The notes beneath the pieces were generated by a model, which made no database searches, was not told the origin of the DNA, and was given only the letters and a program-made list of their open reading frames with translations. Positions 42,698 to 50,296 of a DNA stretch of 56,455 nucleotides are shown here, piece by piece. The translations under genes and the position numbers were made by a program. Origin of the DNA: a virus; the IMG/VR virus record IMGVR_UViG_3300035660_000010, positions 1-56,455 of that record; one strand, given 5' to 3'. Each line of letters starts with the position of its first letter. Within the stretch, counting starts at the first letter, position 1.

Positions 42698-43407
42698 CCG
42701 TTCTCCCTCAAATAATCTTCTGTGATACCTATCACCACTTGATTTACCCTGTTGTAATCTGGTCTTTCAGGAAGTGTGCTTTTCTCCTCTGCTTCCCTCA
42801 TTTCTTTTATCAAGTCTTCTGCCATTTTATTTACTTGTTCAAGAGTATATTTCCCATTTCGTACATCCAGTAGAAATGCAGCATCTGGTCGCCTAACTCG
42901 CAATACTCCCTCTTTTAGTATCTCAATCCCAGTTTTCAATAACCTAAACACGTGGAGCGCATACTTTGTGTCAAATTTATACTTCTCTATCAAAGCCGCT
43001 CTTTTCTCGACTCTTCCCACGGGATCGCTTCTACTATTTAGTCTGTGTAGTTGCTGTTGAGCATATCCCATGTACGCTCGCATGCAGTTCCGCGCCAGAA
43101 ACTCATTTCGTATCTCAAGCAATCTTGTTCCATAGGAAGTCATCAATAGATATTCGTCCGCATATAGGCATTCCAAGATATTTGGGTTCCCACTCAGAGC
43201 AAGGAATACCATTTTTCTTATGCCAAGATACACTAAATCTGGGTTCTTACTCTCATGTTGTTCAAATCTATCAAGTCCCAGAAAATACGATTTAGGAGGG
43301 ATCACTACACCTCGGTAATCAGTGTCGCTATCTTCGATATTGGTACCATAGGCATAACTTCCACCTACATACTTCAATATCAGACGACTTTCATAATCAA
43401 AGTTCAT
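42694..43407 (-). CDS. Nucleotidyltransferase (RlaP-like, pol-beta superfamily)
   Basis: 237 residues. GGSYAYGTNIEDSDTDYRGV holds the G-S and D-x-D core of the nucleotidyltransferase fold. A helical C-terminal part follows (YAQQQLHRLNS, FDTKYALHVFRLL) as in RlaP-type proteins. Such enzymes transfer nucleotides to RNA or proteins; the phage substrate is unknown. ATG 43407 lies inside the upstream small gene. Confidence 0.8.
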   Translation of the reverse strand: MNFDYESRLILKYVGGSYAYGTNIEDSDTDYRGVVIPPKSYFLGLDRFEQHESKNPDLVYLGIRKMVFLALSGNPNILECLYADEYLLMTSYGTRLLEIRNEFLARNCMRAYMGYAQQQLHRLNSRSDPVGRVEKRAALIEKYKFDTKYALHVFRLLKTGIEILKEGVLRVRRPDAAFLLDVRNGKYTLEQVNKMAEDLIKEMREAEEKSTLPERPDYNRVNQVVIGITEDYLRENG

Positions 43408-43561
43408 TCTTCCACCACTTTGTGTTGTTTAGGGCTATTAAAATTAGATCATTTGCTTCTTCTGCACGATAACGGGCAAGATAAACAATGTACCATTCCC
43501 TACCATTCCACTCCCATAGAGCACTTGTACTATAATGGAGGTCTCCCACTTCTAGTTTCAT
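43397..43561 (-). CDS. 54-residue protein with LNNTKWW near its end
   Basis: ATG 43561 overlaps the upstream stop (ATGA). Trp/Leu/Tyr-rich; the C-terminus ALNNTKWWKNEL resembles the shared ending with a short extension. Overlaps the nucleotidyltransferase start by 11 bases. Confidence 0.55.
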   Translation of the reverse strand: MKLEVGDLHYSTSALWEWNGREWYIVYLARYRAEEANDLILIALNNTKWWKNEL

Positions 43562-43779
43562 GGTATCCTTTCCATTGTAAGTCCTGTCATCACTAAAAGT
43601 TCTAATTCACTGCTTTCCTGCCAGTTATACACCGGACGATTACATCGTGATAGTGGAATGTCCTGAACAGGCATAGTCTGCCATTTATTTTCTGTATAAA
43701 GAACAATATATTTAGCATTCACCATAAAAACAGGGCAACTATCAGCACCTAAAAGATACTTACCCCTTATAATGGTCAT
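43558..43779 (-). CDS. Unknown 73-residue protein
   Basis: No motif recognised; mixed beta pattern with Cys at 15 and 46. First gene after a 113-base gap (43780-43892) that holds AT-rich sequence and a weak TATCGAAA, but no clear promoter or hairpin. Confidence 0.6.
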   Translation of the reverse strand: MTIIRGKYLLGADSCPVFMVNAKYIVLYTENKWQTMPVQDIPLSRCNRPVYNWQESSELELLVMTGLTMERIP

Positions 43780-43892
43780 GGTATCTCAACCTCAACTTGA
43801 AATATCGAAACTCTGCTTGCATTAAAATACCCCTTTGTTTATGTGAAGATAAATTTTCCTCATATTAAAATAAAGAAGTTTTAAATTAGTTC

Positions 43893-44270
43893 TTACTCCG
43901 TATCTTCTTCGGCACTTGGAAAATCACCAAAATATCTAATTTTGATACCCCACTTCTTGGCAGAATCTATTTCAAGCTGCATTCCCGTTGAAATGCCATC
44001 AAAATTACAAACCCACATTTCATTGCAAAGCTTCAAAAGCTCCAAGCCACATGCGAGACCGAGCTCTCGTTCGTTTTGACTATTATCGTCCAAAAATCTG
44101 GTAAATATGATGTGCGGTGCGATAGGCACAAAACCACGTAATACTACAATGCGACAAAGACACTCCGCAAGTTTCATGTTATTTTCCATGTCCCCACGAA
44201 GCTTGGAAGACACGAAAATCAACTTCTTAGACACTGGATTCTTGCTTCTCGGACTTCTTTGTTTCTTCAT
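43893..44270 (-). CDS. DUF4406-like nucleoside-deoxyribosyltransferase-fold protein
   Basis: 125 residues. IFVSSKLRGDMENNMKLAE, FVPIAPHIIFTRFLDD and NERELGLACGLELLKLC are the successive elements of the DUF4406 / deoxyribosyltransferase-like fold found in many phages, where it may act on nucleosides. The ATG at 44270 lies 44 bases inside the upstream gene, so a later GTG (44234) is possible. Confidence 0.7.
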   Translation of the reverse strand: MKKQRSPRSKNPVSKKLIFVSSKLRGDMENNMKLAECLCRIVVLRGFVPIAPHIIFTRFLDDNSQNERELGLACGLELLKLCNEMWVCNFDGISTGMQLEIDSAKKWGIKIRYFGDFPSAEEDTE

Positions 44271-44496
44271 TTGGCTTTTCCTTCTTCCTTTCAGCCTTTG
44301 CTACTTCTCTTTCTTTCTTTAGCCAGTTTCTATCCACCGACCCCAACCGCCAGGGATAAAGCCAACAGCCCGTGGCAGTACATTCATGTATTTCGGCCAT
44401 TTGATAGCCCATACATTCCATGCAATGATTACGGATAGCCTCTCTCCTGGTTGCCACTTCGCCCTTCCTGCGTTGCCGTTTTCGTAGCTTTGCCAT
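44227..44496 (-). CDS. Small conserved phage protein with Cys motif
   Basis: 89 residues. RREAIRNHCMECMGYQ, then CTATGCWLYPWRLG, a Cys pattern seen in many phage proteins of unknown role. Extremely Lys-rich C-terminal tail. Possibly a nucleic-acid-binding regulator. Confidence 0.7.
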   Translation of the reverse strand: MAKLRKRQRRKGEVATRREAIRNHCMECMGYQMAEIHECTATGCWLYPWRLGSVDRNWLKKEREVAKAERKKEKPNEETKKSEKQESSV

Positions 44497-44499
44497 TAT

Positions 44500-44757
44500 T
44501 TACTCCCTATTTCCAAGAACTTGTTGTAGCTGCGACCATGTAAGTCTTTTATCACTACATTTCTGACAGGAACCACATACTCGTACCCAACATGAAGTAC
44601 CAGGGTGTGTGCGAAAATATTCTCTCTCAATAGATAGCTCTCCCCCGCAATCATCACAAACCGGCTTTTCTAAAGCATACTTCCCCTTGTATTCATAAAC
44701 CATTGGATGGTCTGCTTTGAATACTTCTTTGAATACTTCTTTTATTTTCCTCCACAT
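44500..44757 (-). CDS. Zinc-ribbon protein, 85 residues
   Basis: ATG 44757 has AAGGAGG five bases before it; the longer reading to 44808 is inside the neighbour. CDDCGG and CGSCQKC pairs make a zinc ribbon after a Lys-rich N-terminus. Confidence 0.65.
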   Translation of the reverse strand: MWRKIKEVFKEVFKADHPMVYEYKGKYALEKPVCDDCGGELSIEREYFRTHPGTSCWVRVCGSCQKCSDKRLTWSQLQQVLGNRE

Positions 44758-44767
44758 ACCAACCTCC

Positions 44768-45058
44768 TTATATAATATCCCCATTCTCACTAATTTTCTG
44801 GTTTTCATAACTATTTGTGAGACGCCGAGTTAGTTCCAACTTCACCGACTCCAAAACACCAACCATACTATTGAACTTGTGATACTTAGGCTCACCAACA
44901 AGACCCAAAACACCAATCAAAAGCCTACAAATCGTGTAGTTCAACCTACCATCGGCAGTTGTGAGGTCCTTTTCGTCAGTCATTATTCGAATGATGCTGA
45001 CCAGTTGATTAATTATTGCATCCAACTTTTGACGTTCATCCTTTGAAATGTACGGCAT
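44768..45058 (-). CDS. DUF6899-like conserved protein
   Basis: 96 residues; AGGAGG upstream. It reads MPYISKDERQKLD near the start, LNYTICRLLIGVL in the middle and GVLESVKLELTRRL, ENGDI at the end, a layout I recall from the DUF6899 family of phage and bacterial proteins. Function unknown. Confidence 0.65.
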   Translation of the reverse strand: MPYISKDERQKLDAIINQLVSIIRIMTDEKDLTTADGRLNYTICRLLIGVLGLVGEPKYHKFNSMVGVLESVKLELTRRLTNSYENQKISENGDII

Positions 45059-45067
45059 ACTTTCCTC

Positions 45068-46258
45068 CTACTTTCTGCTTATTTCGCAGCGCTTTATTAT
45101 TTCAAAACCACGTTTCAACATTGCCTCTGCAATATCTTTGAGATCTTGCCTTCCTTCAACATACTTTTTTAGGGCATCAGGAGAAGAGATTGATTCATTG
45201 ATTTCTTGATTTCGACTTGTATGCTCTCGTATAATCTCATAGGGAGAAAGTCCGTAGTTGAACTTGGCCTTGTTCAGGATCTCAAGAATCGCAGATCTAT
45301 TTATCCGACACAAATCGGTTTCTCGAATCTTGTAATCAACCTTGATAATACTGCCTGGTAGCCGATTCAAATCTATATTATCAATGATTCTCTGTGTAAG
45401 ATCGCCCTGTCCATCTGTCAGATCCACATATACTCTATAAAGATCTGCAACTTGCAGTTTTACAAACTTACAAGCACCCGTATCAGTATCATATGTAATA
45501 AAACCAACAGGCTTATCGGCTTGACTAAAATCTATGCGCTCAATCGGCCCAGTATAAACACACAGAGGATTTTGACAAACTACCTGGTGCTCATGAATGT
45601 GCCCTAAAACTGCAAAGTCGAACCCCTTCAAAAATGATTGTGATATCACAACTTCGCTAATCAGTTCAGGATCGACATATCCTGCTGGCATGTGGCAACC
45701 CTCTATCGTTTGGTGCCCCACAAACATTAGCTTGCCGTTGCCTGGAGACTTTTGAAGATCCTGCAGTAGTTCCCTTACCACTTTCCCATAGTATTCGGCA
45801 GCTTCTTCATTTGTTTTCACACCCAACTTTTGCCTGTAAATATAAGGCATCAAGGCTATCTTTATACCTGGGAAGCCGGTAAATGTACCAGGTCTATCAC
45901 AAACTCTTATGTATTCCTCGTTTACCAAAGCTGCCAACACGCCCGCAGTGTGAGAAGAGCCTTCACTAACCACTATATCGTGATTACCTGTGAGGATCAG
46001 GGTGTGAATATGCCTATCTTGCAAAAGACGAAGCCTCTTTGCGAACTCCTCTTGTTGGGTATTAGTGGGATGTCGAGTAGCATAGATGTCTCCACAAAAA
46101 ATAAACAAATCAACCTTGTTCTTTAAGACATAATCAATAATATTATCAAGAGATTGTAAAAAATCTTCAAGACGGGTATGTAGTCCAGTGGCAGGATTTA
46201 TACGACCCAGATGTGCCGAACTTCCAAAGTGGGTATCAGCTGTTATTACAATTTTCAC
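45068..46258 (-). CDS. sbcD: SbcD / Mre11-like nuclease
   Basis: 396 residues; GTG start. Metallophosphoesterase motifs in order: ADTHFGSSAH, FCGDIYATRH, LTGNHDIVV, FVGHQT and LGHIHEHQV. Length and motif set match SbcD/Mre11 and phage gp47. With SbcC at 32550-34742 it would cut DNA ends and hairpins; note that the two are 10 kb apart rather than paired. Confidence 0.92.
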   Translation of the reverse strand: MKIVITADTHFGSSAHLGRINPATGLHTRLEDFLQSLDNIIDYVLKNKVDLFIFCGDIYATRHPTNTQQEEFAKRLRLLQDRHIHTLILTGNHDIVVSEGSSHTAGVLAALVNEEYIRVCDRPGTFTGFPGIKIALMPYIYRQKLGVKTNEEAAEYYGKVVRELLQDLQKSPGNGKLMFVGHQTIEGCHMPAGYVDPELISEVVISQSFLKGFDFAVLGHIHEHQVVCQNPLCVYTGPIERIDFSQADKPVGFITYDTDTGACKFVKLQVADLYRVYVDLTDGQGDLTQRIIDNIDLNRLPGSIIKVDYKIRETDLCRINRSAILEILNKAKFNYGLSPYEIIREHTSRNQEINESISSPDALKKYVEGRQDLKDIAEAMLKRGFEIIKRCEISRK

Positions 46259-46542
46259 TTGTTCTTTTCCTCTTCTTCGTGCTTCTTTATTTCTTCTTCC
46301 GTTAAAGGTCTCACGCTGATTATATCCTCCAGCCTTGGAAATCGCGGAGCGTGAAGCATGATAGCAGCAATTTTTTCTCCCAATTGTTCATTCCTGACCC
46401 TTGCTTGTACCCTTTTACAGGGGCAAGGGACCTTCATGGCATGATACATTTTGTGCATATTCTTACGACAACACAGATCATAATAACTTACATTCAATCC
46501 CTTTACTATCTCTTCAGCCATTTTTTTCGGATCAAAATCCAT
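46255..46542 (-). CDS. Unknown 95-residue protein
   Basis: ATG 46542. Cys in CCRKNMHKMYH and CPCKRV (about 24-45), and an acidic, Glu/Lys-rich C-terminus. Overlaps neighbours on both sides by 4 to 11 bases. No family recognised. Confidence 0.6.
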   Translation of the reverse strand: MDFDPKKMAEEIVKGLNVSYYDLCCRKNMHKMYHAMKVPCPCKRVQARVRNEQLGEKIAAIMLHAPRFPRLEDIISVRPLTEEEIKKHEEEEKNK

Positions 46543-46732
46543 TGTGTTCAGCCTCCCAATAACAACCTACTCCAAAGCTCTTGAACTGCATCTGTACCTC
46601 ATCACCAATCTTTAACTCCTCATTGGATCGTACATACACCTCTTCCCTTATATTGTGAGGTAGTATTACAATACCATACTCACTAAATCCAATCACTTTC
46701 CCAAACACCCAATCTCCTACCTTCACTTTCAT
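46532..46732 (-). CDS. Small S1-like RNA-binding domain protein
   Basis: 66 residues: VGDWVFGKVIGFSEYGIVI and LKIGDEVQMQFKSFG are the start and end of an S1/KOW-like barrel. It would bind RNA or ribosomes. ATG 46732 follows the GGAGTGG of the upstream gene by five bases. Confidence 0.6.
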   Translation of the reverse strand: MKVKVGDWVFGKVIGFSEYGIVILPHNIREEVYVRSNEELKIGDEVQMQFKSFGVGCYWEAEHNGF

Positions 46733-46733
46733 A

Positions 46734-46919
46734 TCACCACTCCATACTATTCAAGGAAGAAATGAGCCTTCCATCTTGCTCTATATAGCAGCTCTGACAG
46801 AGCCATTCATCGTGAGCACCAAGTTTGAGGCTCCAAAACCAATGGTGGCATTTTCTTTGTTTGCCACATCCCTGGCATTTGTGTTTTACTGAACCCCAAT
46901 AGTACCAACCCTCTTTCAT
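46734..46919 (-). CDS. Zinc-ribbon micro-protein ending in LNSMEW
   Basis: 61 residues from ATG 46919; the in-frame extension to 46997 runs through the neighbour and is rejected. CQGCGKQRKC and CQSC pairs; ends SSLNSMEW, with GGAGTGG used by the next gene. Confidence 0.65.
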   Translation of the reverse strand: MKEGWYYWGSVKHKCQGCGKQRKCHHWFWSLKLGAHDEWLCQSCYIEQDGRLISSLNSMEW

Positions 46920-46920
46920 A

Positions 46921-47082
46921 TCACCACTCCATGAAAAACTCTGCATATTCATCACGACACCTTCGGCATACGAATAGCCAACAAGGTTCTCCCTCATCTA
47001 TGTCAATCTGTAAGGGATAGCTGTCAAACAAAAAGCTTTCTCCTTCACCACAAATAGGACATTCCCAACGTACTGGTTCCAT
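46921..47082 (-). CDS. Zinc-ribbon micro-protein ending in FFMEW
   Basis: 53 residues in a frame different from the longer overlapping readings. CPICGEGE and CRRC pairs; ends EFFMEW. ATG 47082 directly follows the upstream stop. Tight fit supports a real gene. Confidence 0.6.
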   Translation of the reverse strand: MEPVRWECPICGEGESFLFDSYPLQIDIDEGEPCWLFVCRRCRDEYAEFFMEW

Positions 47083-47274
47083 TTACCACTCCCTCTCATT
47101 CAGTATCAAGTATTCATAGTCCTGACTTATGGGCAACCAACAATCATCACATATGACTCCCTTACCTGCCTGCCAACCTCCGCTCACCTCCGCAAGACAT
47201 CCAAGACAGACATACTTCCCACCCATTAGATTGCTCACATAGAGCCCAAACCAAATGTGGGGTATGTCTGTCAT
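47083..47274 (-). CDS. Zinc-ribbon micro-protein ending in LNEREW
   Basis: 63 residues from ATG 47274, which overlaps the SMR gene's stop (TGATG); a longer reading to 47508 is rejected. CLGC and CDDC pairs, ends LILNEREW. Second local micro-gene row with 46921 and 46734. Confidence 0.65.
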   Translation of the reverse strand: MTDIPHIWFGLYVSNLMGGKYVCLGCLAEVSGGWQAGKGVICDDCWLPISQDYEYLILNEREW

Positions 47275-47597
47275 CACTTCCAGCCTTTCCAGGTCATCAG
47301 TACCATGGCAATGACACCCAAAATTACACCTATCAACTGCAAGGCATTCAAGCTTTCCTTGAACACATACAACCCAATAATCGAGAATCCAATTATGTTT
47401 ATCAAACTCCAAATAAGAGCTGTGATTATCAAATCGCCCTTCAAAAGAACTGGAATATATAACAAGCTGCTTAGGGTATAACCTACCATTGATAGTACAA
47501 ATAACCAACTACCTCTTTCTATTGACCATAGCTTAGCAAAGAAATCACCCATGATTACAAATGCACCACTTAGAAGAAGTAGCAGGTATATATTCAC
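47274..47597 (-). CDS. SMR/EmrE-like four-helix membrane protein
   Basis: 107 residues with four hydrophobic helices and the SMR-like second half ALIWSLINIIGFSIIGLYVF with Glu following, then a final helix. The SMR family exports cations or drugs, but here the usual membrane Glu of helix 1 is not present in the same place, so a different membrane role is possible. GTG start overlaps the DHH gene's stop (GTGA). Confidence 0.65.
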   Translation of the reverse strand: MNIYLLLLLSGAFVIMGDFFAKLWSIERGSWLFVLSMVGYTLSSLLYIPVLLKGDLIITALIWSLINIIGFSIIGLYVFKESLNALQLIGVILGVIAMVLMTWKGWK

Positions 47598-48406
47598 AAT
47601 AACATCTTTCCTATGGTAATCGAGAAACCGCTCGCAGATTGATGTCCTCCACCATTATACTGCTTGGCTACCTCTGAAACATCTACTCCCTTAGCGTCAG
47701 AACGTAGGGAAAACTTACGCTTACCCCTCTGGTCATGCCAGACAACACCAAATGGTCGTCCTTGTGCCAGCCTGTTTCCTAATTCTGATTGTAAGACTGG
47801 AGAGTTGATTGACAACACCTTTTGTCCAGCCATATCTATTTCCTCGGCTTCCCCGGCCAAAAAATCGACCAACTGAGTCTGATAACGTAAAATGGCTGTC
47901 CCTTCCAAAATCAGTTCTTTAATGTCTCTTTTCTCTAACCCATCCCATACAGCAAAATCTCGTGGATAACTTGATAAGGCTGCGTTTATTTCTTTGGAAT
48001 GCGGAAGCTCAAACTTCCAAAGATCTCTATCCTCTATATAGCGAACCATATCGGGAATGTCAGGGTTTTTAGTGGCCCAGGGTGAACACACCAAAAAGTC
48101 CCAAGCCAATCTGGCACCTGATCGATTCATATCAAAAATGCAATAGGGTAGACTTGATAGCTCTTCCCACGCGGTTTTGTGGTGATCAAACACTCTCAAA
48201 GATTGTGCATTCTTCTTCATTTCTTCCATTACAGACCGCTTGTAAGAAAAATCGATAATAATCACGTTGCGCCCAGAAACATCAGGAGGGGATTCTTGGT
48301 AGGAAACAGCTATGAACTCTGCATCTGGATAAACCTTACGAGCTACCCATGCTGCACCGAAGCCGTCGTTGCATTGTGCATGGTAAAGAACTAAATACTT
48401 ACTCAT
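47594..48406 (-). CDS. DHH-family phosphoesterase (NrnB/RecJ-like)
   Basis: 270 residues. NDGFGAAW, IIIDFSYK, VFDHHKTAW (DHH) and the DHHA1 motif GGGHQSASGF are all present. Family members degrade short oligoribonucleotides or cyclic di-nucleotides. As a phage enzyme it may recycle nanoRNA or cut host signalling nucleotides. Confidence 0.85.
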   Translation of the reverse strand: MSKYLVLYHAQCNDGFGAAWVARKVYPDAEFIAVSYQESPPDVSGRNVIIIDFSYKRSVMEEMKKNAQSLRVFDHHKTAWEELSSLPYCIFDMNRSGARLAWDFLVCSPWATKNPDIPDMVRYIEDRDLWKFELPHSKEINAALSSYPRDFAVWDGLEKRDIKELILEGTAILRYQTQLVDFLAGEAEEIDMAGQKVLSINSPVLQSELGNRLAQGRPFGVVWHDQRGKRKFSLRSDAKGVDVSEVAKQYNGGGHQSASGFSITIGKMLL

Positions 48407-48746
48407 TTTTCTTCTCCACTACCAACTTATTATATTTATCCACCAGATCGTTGTAATCATTCAGTATGTTAGTCAGACATACCCTATCAAATGTTTCGAC
48501 CACACTTTTCCCAGTCTCCATAAGAAACTCTAACTCGCTGCTTGGATAGATACTACCTCCTTGATCGCGCTCAAAATACTGCCGAAGTTCCCTGAATGTT
48601 TGCCAGTGTGTAATATTCCATCCTTCGTTTCGAGACCAACAGAACACACCTCGACGGGTCCAGAAATAGAAAAGTGTTGGCATATCCTTTATATATGTTT
48701 TAAAAAGGCGACCAGTTATTTCAAGGGTAGTCTCTATTCTACTCAC
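48399..48746 (-). CDS. Unknown 115-residue protein
   Basis: GTG 48746 is preferred (GGAG seven bases before, overlaps the upstream stop by 8 bases); an in-frame longer reading to 48911 is inside that gene. Trp/Phe-rich with basic stretches, helical at the C-terminus. No family recognised. Confidence 0.6.
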   Translation of the reverse strand: MSRIETTLEITGRLFKTYIKDMPTLFYFWTRRGVFCWSRNEGWNITHWQTFRELRQYFERDQGGSIYPSSELEFLMETGKSVVETFDRVCLTNILNDYNDLVDKYNKLVVEKKNE

Positions 48747-49245
48747 TCTTTTTCTCCACAAATCCTGTACCATTACATTCCAAACAGATTCGCTGTCGTT
48801 GCTTAGCGGGCTTGTAATCTCCGTGGTCAGGGCGACCTTCTCCACTCCCACCACATCTTGGACAATCCGTGAGATTCTCTGTATCCAGTGGAACCCACTT
48901 TTGATTTTCATCGAGAATCTCTACCTTTAGATTCTTTGAGTTCATTTGCTCTTCCACATACTTCTCAGTTGTTTTCTTATTATCAATCTCCCAAACCCTT
49001 TTGTTCACCCATATTTTGAACTTCCAATGTTCTGCCAACCGATGGAGTGCGTTCTTTAAATTCTGCTTTCTATCTCGCTCCTCTTGACCTGTTGCCATAG
49101 CACCAGATTCAGGATGCCTAATCCTGCACGCATTCTGTGTCTTATTTTTGTTCTGACCACCAGGTCCTTTGGGGCTAAACCAAGAGATTTCGAGGTCGTC
49201 CTTGCCGACACTAAATAGGAGTTCTTTTTTACCTTTATTTTCCAT
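48739..49245 (-). CDS. GGQ peptide-release factor-like protein with DnaJ-type zinc knuckles
   Basis: 168 residues. Residues 16-60 have the release-factor domain with GPGGQNKNKTQNACRIRHP, the GGQ loop that hydrolyses peptidyl-tRNA. At about 129-160 come CPRCGGSGEG and CLECNGTGF, the CxxCxGxG repeats of DnaJ zinc fingers. No stop-codon-reading domain is visible, so it resembles a ribosome-rescue hydrolase (ArfB/RF-H class). The zinc part is an unusual fusion. ATG 49245 follows GGAGTGG of the upstream gene. Confidence 0.85.
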   Translation of the reverse strand: MENKGKKELLFSVGKDDLEISWFSPKGPGGQNKNKTQNACRIRHPESGAMATGQEERDRKQNLKNALHRLAEHWKFKIWVNKRVWEIDNKKTTEKYVEEQMNSKNLKVEILDENQKWVPLDTENLTDCPRCGGSGEGRPDHGDYKPAKQRQRICLECNGTGFVEKKSE

Positions 49246-49246
49246 T

Positions 49247-49528
49247 TTACCACTCCATTTTATCTAACCTTATATGAGACACCAACAAATAATCAACCTT
49301 ATTGTTGATAAACCATATATTACAACAATCTTCACATAAATATGTATTTTGGTCATCCCATGGTCCAGCCTCTGGACAAGGGAGACCCTTTCCATTACAC
49401 CATGGACAAAAAGTGATATCTTTTATTAGAAGACTGAAATCCAATCGATAAGCTCTCACGCTGCATTCAGTGCAAGATATCATGTTAAGCTGAACAGGTT
49501 TATTGCACCAAAAACAATATCCTATCAC
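49247..49528 (-). CDS. Double zinc-ribbon protein ending in LDKMEW
   Basis: 93 residues, GTG start. CFWC, CTEC, CPWC and CEDC pairs (two ribbons); ends IRLDKMEW, the shared ending in a larger form. GGAGTGG feeds the GGQ gene. Confidence 0.65.
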   Translation of the reverse strand: MIGYCFWCNKPVQLNMISCTECSVRAYRLDFSLLIKDITFCPWCNGKGLPCPEAGPWDDQNTYLCEDCCNIWFINNKVDYLLVSHIRLDKMEW

Positions 49529-49532
49529 TATT

Positions 49533-49760
49533 TCACCATGGTGTGTAATTTAAATATTCGTGCACTAAAAATAGGTAAAGATCAACATCACATACCCACA
49601 CCCTGTCGCACTCTTTACAGGAGGCATGTGGAAGCATGCGTTTGGCACTCAGATACCCCTGCTCCACCCACCAGCAGCAGTCTGCCTGTCGTCCACAAGA
49701 TGGGCAACATTCGAGATCCCAGGTTATTCCACTATAAACTTGATTTTCTTGCTCAGCCAT
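49533..49760 (-). CDS. Zinc-ribbon protein ending in LNYTPW
   Basis: 75 residues. CCPSCG and CKEC pairs with extra Cys and Trp. Ends EYLNYTPW, a variant whose last codons CCA TGG TGA do not form a ribosome site. It overlaps the upstream gene by 37 bases. Confidence 0.6.
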   Translation of the reverse strand: MAEQENQVYSGITWDLECCPSCGRQADCCWWVEQGYLSAKRMLPHASCKECDRVWVCDVDLYLFLVHEYLNYTPW

Positions 49761-50113
49761 GTATTAATGACTTCCTCTTCCCTTTCCTGTCCATCCTCTG
49801 TTGTTATCTTTACCTTTGTGGTCGACAACTTTTCCCTCAAGACATCAAGAACTTGTTTCTTACTTATGCCCAGAGCTACCAATAAGGCTAACCAACTTGT
49901 CTTGTAAAGGTATGGGGCATCGTTCAAAACTTCTTCTTGCTTATTGGGAACGTACGCTATTACCTTCTTTTTCTCATTCGCATCCCAATCATAGAAGTTG
50001 TGTTCCTTTATCCACCAGGACCGGATACAATCGCTTCGAGTCTTTACGAGGAAATCCCCCTCCTCCCCGTATCTGTATAGAGACACCCAAACCTTACGCT
50101 TTTTCGTACCCAT
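49724..50113 (-). CDS. Unknown 129-residue protein
   Basis: ATG 50113 follows the upstream stop by one base. Basic N-terminus, helical C-terminus with Lys/Glu. No motif recognised. Confidence 0.6.
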   Translation of the reverse strand: MGTKKRKVWVSLYRYGEEGDFLVKTRSDCIRSWWIKEHNFYDWDANEKKKVIAYVPNKQEEVLNDAPYLYKTSWLALLVALGISKKQVLDVLREKLSTTKVKITTEDGQEREEEVINTWLSKKIKFIVE

Positions 50114-50114
50114 T

Positions 50115-50258
50115 TTACCATTTCATTACTTCCAGCACATATACTATAAATATACATTTATCACATATTCTACTACCATCAGGATTATAACAAGGAACTA
50201 CAATCCGATGAGAATCATCCCTTTGCCATTCCTTGCAGTGAACACATTGCCATTCCAT
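50115..50258 (-). CDS. 47-residue zinc-ribbon micro-protein ending in VMKW
   Basis: ATG 50258, with GGAG before it. CVHC and CDKC pairs; ends EVMKW. Just upstream, outside the gene, the sequence still reads HLNKTEW in the same frame, like a leftover of the shared ending. Confidence 0.55.
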   Translation of the reverse strand: MEWQCVHCKEWQRDDSHRIVVPCYNPDGSRICDKCIFIVYVLEVMKW

Positions 50259-50296
50259 CCACCACTCCGTTTTATTTAGATGATCGCACACAACTC

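Noticed and set aside
43804-43811. TATCGAAA before the gene at 43779 as a further promoter copy
   Set aside because: No TATAAT-like sequence at the 8-base distance.
47275-47508. Long N-terminal extension of the micro-gene at 47083
   Set aside because: It lies over the SMR-like gene; the TGATG junction at 47274 gives a better start.
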